Assembly: GCA_015178975.1 (NCBI GenBank)
Contig: WHVD01000154.1
Span: 62,001-126,000 of the forward strand
From: Hysterangium stoloniferum
Taxonomy: Eukaryota; Basidiomycota; Agaricomycetes; Hysterangiales; Hysterangiaceae
Direction: 5' to 3'
Length of the DNA: 64,000 nt
A model generated the notes under the pieces. The model searched no databases. It worked only from the letters and a program-made list of their open reading frames with translations, and was not told where the DNA came from. A program made the translations under genes and the position numbers. This document shows, piece after piece, positions 41,874 to 52,109 of the stretch. The stretch's first letter is position 1, and the number at the start of each line of letters is the position of its first letter.

Positions 41874-43197
41874 ATGTTCGACATACACGACCAGGTTGTG
41901 CAGATGAAGAGTAATTATGAGCCATTTAATATTTATTCACGTTTTTAAGCCTTTTTGCAGTCACGAGCGTTGTTTGCTCAGTCGTCGCAATCACATCAAC
42001 TATATATCGACTCATAATCCGGAGGGGTCACTATTGGGCTGACGATGTAAGCAACGGCATATTTCCCTTCTTGAATTTCTTATTAACCCCAATCAGGCCT
42101 GCGCGTTGTTCTCCATGCTCGCGCTTTGCGTTCAAGTCGCTTCCGTATTCATGCATGTTCCCAATCCTGGTATATTGCTATTAGTATATATCACTATTTA
42201 TCTGTCATGCTAACTATATAATAATAGCCGATTTATCCCGCTTGAATAGAATCGCTGCATATTATATTTTGGCAACGACCTTTTATGCTACAATATGGTA
42301 AGATGAATCCTTTATCTTCTAATCACATAGCAAACGTATGTTCTCATAGGTCAGCCCGATTATCTATTTTATTTTCCATGATCAGGCTAGACCACAGCGA
42401 AAAACGTAGAAGACGCCTCTTTTATGTTGCTGGTCTATATCTCCTCGTTGCTGTCATCTTAATATCTCAACTCTTTTGGGTATGTGAGTTGGAACTGGGA
42501 TGGAAGGATAAGCCAATTCCCCAATGTATACTCAATAAACAAGTTGCAATTTGCCAATTGGTCTGTCAGTACTTTTTGCGCCAGCGTTTTTTATGTCCCG
42601 TATTGACGAGCCCCCACCAGCGGATATCATTGCTGACCTTATTTTAATCACTGTGCCCCTCAATCTCCTGGCAGGTCTCCAGGATCAAAAGCTCCGGATT
42701 CGCTTGATTTTCATTTTTTCCACTTCCATCGTAACTACAATCGTCTCCCTCGTTCATGCTGCGTATATTCTCAATAACGGAAAAATCAAAGTGCTTATTT
42801 CTGCACTAGTTGAAGTGTGTGCTCATCCTATGTTTCACCACCTCCACGTACACTGATCGCTGCCACAATCTCTCAGGATTGCATGTCCCTGTTCGTCTGC
42901 AACATTCCTGTTGTCATCAATAGTATACTTAGACTAGGAGATGGAGGCCTAAAGAGCAGCACCTTCAAAACCCCCACGCGATTCTCGACCAGGTTACAAT
43001 TCAAGCCACGATCACAGTCTGAGACGGCCGTCACGGTCATTATGACCACAATCACAGACAGTACCAAAACGATGCCCGATTATGAGCACGAAAATTCTAC
43101 AGAAGCGGACGCAGACGAGGAGCAATCCGTTTCTCAGGCGAAGTATATGGACAGGCGCGAGGTGCGGGATTTTGATGATAGAACGCACGCTATTTAA
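41874..43197 (+). CDS. Rhodopsin-like fungal seven-helix membrane protein
   Basis: Seven exons (41874-41910, 41961-42046, 42097-42169, 42228-42297, 42350-42564, 42621-42814, 42877-43197) join in phase to 331 residues. The first helix leads into TIYRLIIRRGHYWADD; R-x-R-x(n)-W-x-DD is typical of the fungal rhodopsin-domain family related to Pth11. Further helices include ACALFSMLALCVQVASVFMH, RIAAYYILATTFYATIW, FYVAGLYLLVAVILISQLFW and SDIIADLILITVPLNLLAGL. Also typical are the ARLSILFSMIRL loop and the CELELGW segment after helix 4. The C-terminal 90 residues are a polar, Ser/Thr/Asp/Glu-rich cytoplasmic tail. Such proteins sit in membranes and some are thought to sense surface cues; ligand and role of this one are unknown. 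Confidence 0.82.
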
Positions 43198-43710
43198 TGT
43201 TCCAGATTTGTCTTTCCCACGCATTAGTGTATACTCCCTTTAGGCTGTACATATGTATATGTCTGTAATGTTATTGTATAAGTATGTTACGCTTAGTTCC
43301 AAGGTTCAATGGTAGTCTTACAAGTTTCGCGATGGATAAACTGCATGGTCAGAAACCAGCATTACGGAGCAGAAGAGACAATGGACGACTCTAACAGAAT
43401 CCCAAGCATCAGGGTAACATAAGCAAAACTCGAGCAGCTGTTTAGAGTTTGAGATGGATCAATAACGTTGTGAACACTAGGTTGTCAGCCTTTGACAGAT
43501 TGATGGCCATGGCCGCCATTATGCTCAGGGATAAAATGTACGAGTCACATGATACATAGGATATAAATCAGTGAAACTCAGGCGAATAGATATTTCAACT
43601 TGAGGCCAGCACTTGAACGTAGGATATATAACATGCACATGTAATACATGTCTAAAAACTAGTCACAATAACACCAGATATACCATCATACGAGACAGGA
43701 GGCGAAAAGA
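43198..43710. other. Convergent 3' ends, no gene
   Basis: Shared downstream region of two convergent genes, the 7TM gene and the ArfGAP gene. No terminator-like structure is expected in fungal nuclear genes and none was identified. Confidence 0.4.
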
Positions 43711-45475
43711 TCATCTCGACGACTCCGATATATGCGCAAGATAGTCCGAAAGCTACACAAAGAACCAAGGTCAGCAGCGATACAGAGTAAAAAACATGGT
43801 CTGTTCAATCCCTTACCTTAAGCGCCCCAGACCTGATACTCTCCCCAACATTCTGCACATCCGGATTCGCCAAAATCTTACCAACAAGCTCCCTCGTTGC
43901 CGCCTCGACGCTAGCCAGCCCGCTCCCGGGCTCACTCACCATCTCACCAAGTCCATCATCTTCCTCACGCCCAAAATATTGGTTCGACGAGATGGCTGTG
44001 GCGCCTTGGAAGGAGGTCAGTCGTGATTGCGCTTCGGCGACAACGGCGGGGTCGTAAGCGTCTCGTTTGAAGTACATGTCTGAGGAGATGGCCTTTTGGC
44101 TGCCGAAGTTTTCGCGGGCGTAGGTTGGGTCGTCGGCGGCGGGGGTGCTGGATCTAAGAAGGTGGGCGGAGTGGGATAGTGAGTGCAGAATGACAATGAG
44201 CACACGCAAAGGACAAATGGAGACAAGAAAGACTCACTTGGGCTTCGAAGACGAAGCACTATTTCCCCCACCAACAGCGCCGAACCCAAGCCTATTCATG
44301 CCCATCCCAAGCCTGGCCATATCCCGGCTGTTTCCTCTCTTGTGATTCGCCCCCGCAGATGCACCTACCGCGGGAACAATCGGGGTCGGACTAGTCACCG
44401 TCACAGGCGCAGGCGTCCCAATCTCCATCTTCCTCTCCTCCCTCTTCTTCTCCTCCTCTTCCTCCTCCTTCTTTCGATCATACCCAAGCTGTTTGATCCT
44501 CTCCTCCTCGGCCTTCGCCTTTCGTTCCGCCTCTGCAAAGTCGATCGGCGCAGCGGCCTTTTTCGCGCCGAGTCCGAGTTTGGCGGGACGAGCGGAGGGG
44601 GTGGCGGTGGTGGTGCTCGAGCCGAGGCGGGAAGCACCGAGTTTGGGGCGGGAGGACGCGGCGGCTGAGGTGGTTGTGCGGGGGATGGGAGAGGAGGCTG
44701 GGGCGGAGGCAGCGGAGGGTGCGGGGGATGGGGATGGGCGGCCTATGGAGGGAGGGACGGAGGGCTTGGGGGAGGAAGAAGGCTTCTGGGCGGCAGGTTT
44801 GGGTTTGTCCCAGGTGGAGAAGAAGTCGTCGTCGTCGGCTGCTTCTGATGCGGGAGTAGTGGTTGAGACTATTTCCATCCCTTCGACAAAGATACCGTCA
44901 GGGTATCTGGGGTTTAAAAAAGTTCAATTTTCGGGGCTAGTTGAATAGTGAGTGATGGTACACACTTTTGAGAGTCTTCCTTTGTACGTCTAGCCAATTC
45001 TTCCTTGTACATCTCTGCCACGCGATGCGTGTACTTTTTCTTAGTATCAGAATCAGACAGTATACTCGCTCCGCCATGACGAGTGAAGAACTCTCTCGCG
45101 GATTGGTTTCCGCCCACTTTCATCGTACGCAGCTGGGACAATTGCCAGCTATCAAGGTTCGTAGATCTGTTCCAAGTACCCACAATATCTCAACAATCGG
45201 GTGCCAAAATCAACATGCCTCACTGCTCACCTCACGAAAGTAATATGAACTCCAAGATTCCTATGAATGCTGGAGCAATCTAAACAGATATAAACGCCAT
45301 AAGTGACACTAGACCAGGTCGGATTGCGGGCTTGACAGTCAAAGCAAGTCTATAGATTCCGCTTCAATAACTTGATAAAACGATATAAAACGATAAGAAT
45401 ATTTACTTTGTTAGCTTTGTGTGCCTTCAAAACCTTGAATACTTGCTCAGTCTCTTGCTTTGTAGGATCACTCAT
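43711..45475 (-). CDS. GLO3: ArfGAP of the GLO3 / ARFGAP2-3 type
   Basis: Six exons on the minus strand (45475-45407, 45349-45231, 45166-44966, 44906-44238, 44153-43817, 43752-43711) give 478 residues without a break. The N-terminal ArfGAP domain has a zinc finger C-x2-C-x16-C-x2-C (from [13 protein letters not shown] to ICLDC) and the catalytic arginine in [20 protein letters not shown] long Ser/Pro/Ala-rich linker follows, then a charged helix [20 protein letters not shown]. Two copies of the Glo3 motif come next ([10 protein letters not shown] and [10 protein letters not shown]), then a C-terminal amphipathic end [12 protein letters not shown]. This architecture is specific to Glo3/ARFGAP2/3, which stimulate GTP hydrolysis by Arf1 on COPI coats for Golgi-to-ER retrieval. 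The last exon encodes only 13 residues. Confidence 0.95.
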
Positions 45476-45809
45476 TGCAATTGAATCAACCGTTGGCGGT
45501 TACTGTGACAGCCGGTCACATTGACCTTTGGCGCCCCATACTCTTCTCGATCCTGTGCTGCACCAACACATTGCAATAACCGAGCGAAATCGCTAGGGAA
45601 AAATACGGTCTGGATTGATAAAACCATACCCATTCCATAAGAATTAATCATAGTCCAATGTCATGAATTTATCCTTGTAGGGAAGCCATGGCTACCCGCA
45701 AATAATCCATAAAACACTCAGTGGCAGAATTGGTTGAATCTCCGCCAACGAATAAATTGCGTGTTTGTTATCCTACTCCCAGTGCTCGTCCTCTCCTTTA
45801 AACCACAAC
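45476..45809. promoter_or_regulatory. Divergent promoter between GLO3 and tyrosinase genes
   Basis: The two start codons lie 334 bp apart and point away from each other, so both promoters must fit here or overlap. A CCATA-rich and TATAAAAC-like context (about 45618-45626) exists, but no binding site can be named with confidence. Confidence 0.5.
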
Positions 45810-48014
45810 ATGCGCTTCCTCGTGTCCATACTTCTCCTTTTTTCGGCGATATTTTTCCTCACTCGCGACTGTACTATAGACCTAGCACGTGCACTTGTAC
45901 CCTGGCCAAAAGCGACAGTCTGTACGTCCCAAATGGCACCCTATTTTGCGATATTTCTCACTCGATAATGCGTCGTTTTGCTTTTGGGGACGGTAATAGC
46001 GCTGTCTGTGATTCAAGATGGGGATTTTCGCTCGTTTAATGTATCTTCAAATGGTGAGTGACTGTTAGACGATTCGTTTATGTAGCGCTTTTCTGATTTC
46101 TTTTCTTTTTTTGGAGGACACAAGAAACATATACCCCCTCAACAACCCCTGGTTCCCGGTGAAACCAACCTCGATACTTATATATCAACACCTTGCGTCA
46201 CACCTCGAGTTAGGAAGGAATGGAGAGCGCTGAGCGACGACGAGAAGGAAGCGTGGATTAATGCTGTAAAGGTGGGTTGATTACCTCTCATTTTTGGCGC
46301 ATATAGACTAGAGTCCGTCAATATTAAGTGTCTCACTGAACATCCGACGTCAAAAGTGACTTCTTCGGGAGCTGTGTTGCGTAACCTGAGCGCGACTTGG
46401 TACGATGGTACGTTAAGCAGGAATATCGTTGTCATCATAGCATGCTTATTTGCGCTCTTATGCGTAGATTTTGCTTATGCTCATACTGAGTTGAATAATC
46501 AGGTATGATATCTTGCATTTATTCTCATTGTTTCCTTGTTTTATCCATCATAAAAATCGCAAACAGATTCATCAAACAGGTATATATCCTTATTAATTTC
46601 AAATCCGATTTATTTATTCACCATTCATTCCACCGAAAAGGCTTTTTCCTCCCCTGGCACCGCTACTTCCTCTGGTCCTTCGAACAAACTCTTCGCACAT
46701 CATGTAACTTCACCAAAGTCATCCCTTATTGGAACTGGTCCCTCGGTATGTTCATAACCTTCACCCCACTCTAACCGTCACCGAACACCGAACACCAAAC
46801 ACCGATATATAATGCCCCTATCCCACAGACGCATCCAATTTCCCCGCCTCCCCCTTCTTCTCTCCCAACAAAACGCACGGCCTCGGCAGATTCGGCTCCC
46901 CCGCGCACGACGACATCGTCATAACCGGTGCCTTCGCGCACCTCCAGCTTGCATACCCCGCGCCGCACGAGCTTCGCAGGGTGTATACGCCCCATCCGTT
47001 TTTGAAGGGCTGGGGCGCGATCACGATCCCGGAGCCGGAGCTGGCGGCGAATGTGACGTTTACGGCGGATGAGGTGGCGAAATTGGTGAATAGGTGGAGG
47101 GGCGATTTTGAAGGGTTTCATGCGCATTTGGAAGGGATGCAGGTGGGTTTTGGTTTCTTTCTTTCTTTTTCGGGGGATCGGTATGGTGTGTGTGTGTCGT
47201 GGATGGTTTATTGACAGCGAGATTCCTATTTAATTATGATTTAGGGAGCGCATATGAGTGTTCATTTGATTATGGGAGGGTGAGTGGCCTTTCGACATAT
47301 TCTGCTCCAGAGATACATAATTGCCGTGAGTCGTGTAGCGATCTCGCAGGAAGGTGTCCAAGAAGTGTCTCCGTCGAAACCTGCATAGCCGACGCGAATT
47401 GGTCCCCCAATGGTGTGTCGTCTCGTCCTGTATACGCTATTTTCCGCATCATATAACATCTCATTATAAAACGCGCCTCCCTTTTAGAACCTTTATTCTG
47501 GCTCCATCACGCTGTACGTCTCTCGTCTCCCTCGATTGCCATTTAATAATATCACACCACACACGCGCTTCACTAACCTACCTCTCTTTCCCCTTCTATG
47601 TAGATGGTCGACAAGATCTGGTCCGACTGGCAACATGCTGACCCCGCTAACACATGGGCATTCGCAGGAGGTGCGACACGCGATCTCCTCACATGGCCCA
47701 AGTATCGGAATGGGGGCCCCCCGGCTTTAACAGTGAGTTCGGTCCATTTGTTTTGTATCATGCTTCATGCTACATTCACCCTACCCCGAATCCTGTTCCC
47801 GCCTACGTCTGCATCCCACAAAAATATTACTTTGCGCTGTCTCGGCTCCCATGAACTGCTATTATCATCGGCTCGGACGTGTTGTCTACTAATCACCACC
47901 TACCCCCAGCTGAACTCCCACCTCCCCGCATCAGACATGCTCTTCGGCAACTTCACCATAGGTCACGTACTCAATACTACTGCTGGCAACCCACTGTGCT
48001 ATGTCTATGAATAA
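45810..48014 (+). CDS. Tyrosinase (type-3 copper phenol oxidase), short secreted form
   Basis: Multi-exon gene. ATG 45810 gives a hydrophobic leader MRFLVSILLLFSAIFFL; the link from exon 1 to exon 2 (45.87-46.0 kb) is uncertain. Afterwards splice sites join cleanly: SFNVSSNGHKKHIPPQQPLV, CVTPRVRKEWRALSDDEKEA, DFAYAHTELNNQIHQTGFFL, PWHRYFLWSFEQTLR, VIPYWNWSLDASNF, GAHMSVHLIMGG, EPLFWLHHAMVDKIWSDWQH and the end NTTAGNPLCYVYE. CuA histidines are in AYAH, QIH and PWH; CuB has H-x3-H in HMSVH and the later LHHAMVDKIW. All six ligands are therefore present. The enzyme oxidises monophenols or diphenols to quinones (melanin-type chemistry). It lacks the long C-terminal activation domain of classical mushroom tyrosinases, as in short secreted forms. 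Confidence 0.9.
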
Positions 48015-48714
48015 GCATCCATCACTCAAGTGCGAATAAACGTGAATGTTCGTATTCGCACAAGCAAAAATAGGGTAATTATGATGGCGGAGCTGCGGAT
48101 ATCACGGTGTGCAGACGACTTGGATCCTCTTCTGTTCTGCAACTTAGTTTGGTGACCTTTTACTTCTGACGCTTTGGGGTTGAGGAGAGCTGACTAGCCT
48201 GACTTGCATGGTATTGGCTGTTCATTCATTATTCGTGTTGGACTATGAGGCTTTGATTAATTGTTGTAAAAGTACTGTTCTTTCTTCCCTTTTTTCGTTG
48301 TGGTTCGGTTTGTATCGAGAGATATAGAAGAGAGGGATACCCAACCGTCCTTGTGTAAATATATTCCTGAATCATTGTTAATCCCTGTTGATACGCCGGT
48401 GGCTCGCTAGTTCTCATAGCACTCATGAGTTCCGAATTTCAAAGTTCATATCATATTCTCCCAGCTTTCCCTTCGTTCATCTCTTGACACGTATACAAGA
48501 CTTTGAAGCGCTCCCAAACTACTTCCTCCAAGTGGGGTCGGGAACTCCCCCCGAAAGAGATGGTTTGTGATCCGCGGTTAGATGACGAGTAGTGCCGCAC
48601 AAGGGGCTTAATTGAATGACAGGAATATATACGGGAGTGTTCAAGTATCGGACTGCCTTGTGAGGGGACGTGAAATGATTAAGACTAGAGTCCCTGACAC
48701 GTAGGAAGGGGGCA
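48015..48714. other. Intergenic stretch downstream of tyrosinase
   Basis: No supported gene. The tyrosinase 3' untranslated region should lie in the first few hundred bases. Confidence 0.4.
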
Positions 48715-48911
48715 TAGTGGCGACTAACAGTGAAATACTGCAGGCCGCGTCAGCTGCCGTGCGAAGAAGAGGGGGAACTATTTTCTTTGTGGAAATCAAG
48801 GGTCAGAGCGGTGATGCAGGGAATGCCGGTGCAGATGTCTTGGCGGCGCTGCGGCAAAAGCCATGGCTAAAATCTGTACCTTTAGAGTCGGGAGGGATCG
48901 ACCGAAAGTAG
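48715..48911 (+). pseudogene. RNase H fragment of a LINE-type element
   Basis: The frame reads NSEILQAASAAVRRRGGTIF, then FVEIKGQSGDAGNAGADVLA. This matches the end of LINE-associated RNase H domains, whose usual form is a W-V-K-G-H-S-G-x-x-G-N-E-x-A-D motif. The catalytic His of KGHSG is Gln here and the normal Glu is Ala, so it is a relic. The following 300 bp may continue the same element but are not readable. Confidence 0.6.
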
Positions 48912-49654
48912 TGCCAAGCAGTTCCACATCTATAGATGTCTCCTTGAGTGCTTAGTTGATATAGAAAATAAGGTGTGAGAGAAAGATCTCCTATTACAGG
49001 CCTGCAGGGGAAATAGGAGAAAATAAAATAAGGGACCAATGGGTAAAGACAACGGCCAAACGCATTAGACTCGACATTATCTCCACGGACCGGGGAAGGT
49101 ACAAACGACGTGGCTTTCCACAGAAACTAGTAGAAGATTCTTGGAAGAGGGTCCTGGGAGGACTGCCCAGATGGATTACGAGCCTCTCGCTTCAACAACG
49201 GGCTACGCGCACGACGCAAACAAAAGTAACTGATAATTTGTCTTGCGCCGTTACCACCACTTCCTTCTCACACCGCGTTTTCCAACTTGCATCTTCGGCG
49301 TGCATTACGTAAGGCGTGCGCTAGATTTCCTGGAAATGTTGCGTCAAATGTTGACTGATCACCTTTAACTTTGTAGATATATTTTACTACTATATAGCTC
49401 GTATTGTATAGTATTACAAGTCCAAAATTTATTAAAAATTGTATGAGTTGACTTATTGTAATACACAATCTACAAGGGTTTAATAGACTTGTAATAAAAG
49501 TACTTGTGTCAATCAATGTGTCAGTTAGTGAATCACCTTCTGACATGCATTAGCCTCAGAATGTATGGTCCACAATTAGCATCTTCATGTGAAAATTTGA
49601 AGAAATGGGTGAACCGCCCCTAGGAAATGGGTGTTTTCATCACGAATTCCAACA

Positions 49655-50035
49655 AAATTCAACCTGTACCATGTTTCCCAAAAGTGCAGCCCATTTGAGC
49701 TTGCAAACTCATTTGTGAGCTAACCGCGGCACCAAACCGAAAGAGGTCATAATATGTAATTAGGTAGTAAAAAGTAACCGCTCCCAGCTGTTGTGATCCA
49801 AATACCAGCTGTGGACTTGTATGGGGTTGGTTTGTATGCATTTACCTGGAGAGTTTATGAGTGGTATTTGGATCGTAAAAGCTGGAAAGAGTCATTCTTT
49901 ACTACCTAATAACACCCCCAATAACATATTATGAGCTAGTTCGGTTTGGTGCAGCAGTTAGCCCACAAATGAGTTTACAAGCTCAAATGGAGTGATTTTG
50001 GGAAACATGCTACGGGTTGAATTTGACAAAATATA
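49655..50035. repeat. Large imperfect inverted repeat (foldback element)
   Basis: Left arm about 49655-49808 and right arm about 49870-50032 are reverse complements over roughly 150 bp with substitutions and a small insertion. Both contain CATGTTTCCCAAAA, TTGAGCTTG, AAACTCATTTGTG, GCACCAAACCG, CATAATATGT and GATCCAAATACCA in the same order. The spacer is about 60 bp. It has the look of a foldback or MITE-like element; no target duplication was established. Confidence 0.75.
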
Positions 50036-50059
50036 GCAGCACAGTGAGATGTCTAGGCG

Positions 50060-50500
50060 GGCCTCAGGGTTTCGTCTTTATTACAAATGGGGTGCAGTTT
50101 CATGGGTCAGCAAGTGTCAGTCAAAGGTAGCTCTTTCCAGCACCGAGTCTGAGTACATTGGACTCAGCATGGCTGGGTAACATTTTCAGTGGCTGAGGGC
50201 CTTTTCTGATGAAATAAGGCATCTGCAGCAAAAGCCCACTAGACTAAATTGTGGTAACCAAACAGCCATTATTCTCTGCAAGGATCCTCAGTGCTGAGCG
50301 TGGACCAAGCACATCCAGCGCAAACACTACCATATAGGTGATGTCTTAGTGACAAAGGGGGGAGGGGGCAGTTGTGCATTACATTCCAATGGGCAATACA
50401 GTAGCTGATATTCTCACAAAGTCACAGACTCACGAACAACACTGGAAATTCGTAAAGGAAATGGGTTTACAGCTTCGCGTAAGTGGAAGTGCACACGATC
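50060..50500 (+). pseudogene. Copia RNase H remnant
   Basis: The plus strand reads GAVSWVSKCQSKVALSSTES, then EYIGLSMAG, HFQWLRAFSDEI, NQTAIILCKDPQC, HIQRKHYHIGDVLV, VHYIPMGNTVADILTKSQTH and HWKFVKEMGL. This is the standard C-terminal RNase H of copia elements, including the terminal ADILTK motif. Stops (after SMAG and PQC) and a frameshift in a G-run near 50357-50366 inactivate it. It belongs to a different copia family from the elements at 11.5 and 26 kb. No LTR was recognised beside it. Confidence 0.85.
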
Positions 50501-52109
50501 GTGCCAAGTTTCAAGGCTTGTACAGCTGTTCATCACTGATTACCCACGTAGCCTTTTTGGGACTTGTGTTTGCTAGAAAAAAGTGAGCACAGCTTTCACC
50601 AATTTCTTAGAAGCACAGTTCTTCTTTCAGGTACGTATATGTCCTACTATAGGTTCCTGTGAGAAATTTGGATTTGTAACATGATAATATACTACATATA
50701 TATTAGTAAAATACATACAAAGTTACAAGACGCTTGATGAACATTTGAAGGAGAACTACGAGGTTTGCAGAGAGTATTTGCAACTAATATATATTAGCAA
50801 AACTGAATGGGTTCCTGATATTGATTCTCTCCATGCAATGCTTTTTTTGCAATCTAGCGCGCGCCTTACATAATGCAAATAGCCGTGTTGATTGTTTGAC
50901 TGACTCACTCGGTTGATATTAGGAACATTGGTGGTAGTCACAATTTACATGCTTATGTACAATATAATATTTGTAATCACGGGGCCGAGAATTATCCACC
51001 AGAGGGTCCGGTTATCTGGGTCGGCCGGTTGATATTGTCATTTGTCTGACGCCCGCTGGCGCTAACATTAAGTTTCAAATCTAGATACACACCGCCGCCA
51101 TCGTGACTCAAGGAGAGGGGATTCCCCACGTGTCAAGTCGCACCAAATAGAACTGATGGTGAATTTCAATATAATTACACTCCCGCTGGAATACCAGAAG
51201 AAGTTGTGTTATTTTTAGTTGTTTATTATCAGCCTGACCATGTATGCCACAATCCCTCAGCTCCCGGTTCGTTTTTACTCTTTAGCATATGATTACTGTT
51301 GAAGACGTTTCCGTTTTCCTACTTTTTAAGTGCACCCTTCGAACGGCACACTTACATCGGTACGCGAATTGATATCCCCGATCTATTTCAATTTGTGTGA
51401 TGGCTATGGCTATCGTAAGAGCTAGGTTTAATCTTCATATATGCAAATATGGCATGATAGTTTTCTTCGTATATGGCGCCATTTCAAGTTTTATAACCGC
51501 TGGCCCAACCGTGATTCCCGAGCGTTTCATGGTAGTTGGCCCTACGGCGTTGCTGCGGCAGCTTGCCTTATTTCCAAATTTATCACAGGAAAAGTTGGTT
51601 ACCAACCTGCGCTTTCAACACTTCGGCCGCAGATGTAAGACATCGTTAGATTTTCCCGCAGTTTAAAACACGGGCCCGAAGTCCTTATCCCTTCTTCGCA
51701 ACTTCAAAGTTCAATTCTAAGCTGTGTAAAGAATAAATAAGATGTGAAAGTTCGATAGGGAGCCTGACACAGGCTGCGATAGGTGACTCACCAGCAATGG
51801 TTCGGCACCATCCACGGCCGACATCCCTTTTGGTGGATCCGAGTCTACGGAAATTTCTGATCTTAATAGATAGCATCTGCAATTTGCATTGCGCGTACGC
51901 TTGATCAATTGGAAGATCCTGGTGCGTCACCGCCAGGCTGACGCGCGTAGGCTTACTAATGACGGCTTATGCCTTTAAATTACAACCTTTTACTTAATTG
52001 GCCGCAGGGCTTGTGCTGCTATAATTCGTCCACTGGAAGCCAGCATTATCGTTAGCCCATCCTCTTATACGTATATACTCTCCACTGAACCCCCCTTCGT
52101 TGAACGGCC
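50501..52109. other. Intergenic stretch upstream of the ABC transporter
   Basis: One 89-codon plus-strand frame (51397-51666) has no family resemblance and probably is not a gene. The 200 bases before 52110 should carry the ABC transporter promoter; CCTCTTATACGTATATACTC near 52062 contains a TATA-like element. Confidence 0.4.

Noticed and set aside
44183-44948. Arg-, Gly- and Ala-rich plus-strand frames over the ArfGAP linker
   Set aside because: Low-complexity reverse reading of the Ser/Pro/Ala-rich linker exon of the GLO3-type gene.
46771-47127. 118-codon minus-strand frame over the tyrosinase gene
   Set aside because: The plus strand carries conserved tyrosinase sequence with correct splice sites; the minus frame is Arg-rich shadow coding.
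51397-51666. 89-codon plus-strand frame between the copia relic and the ABC transporter
   Set aside because: No family resemblance, no plausible splice partners, and composition like surrounding intergenic DNA.
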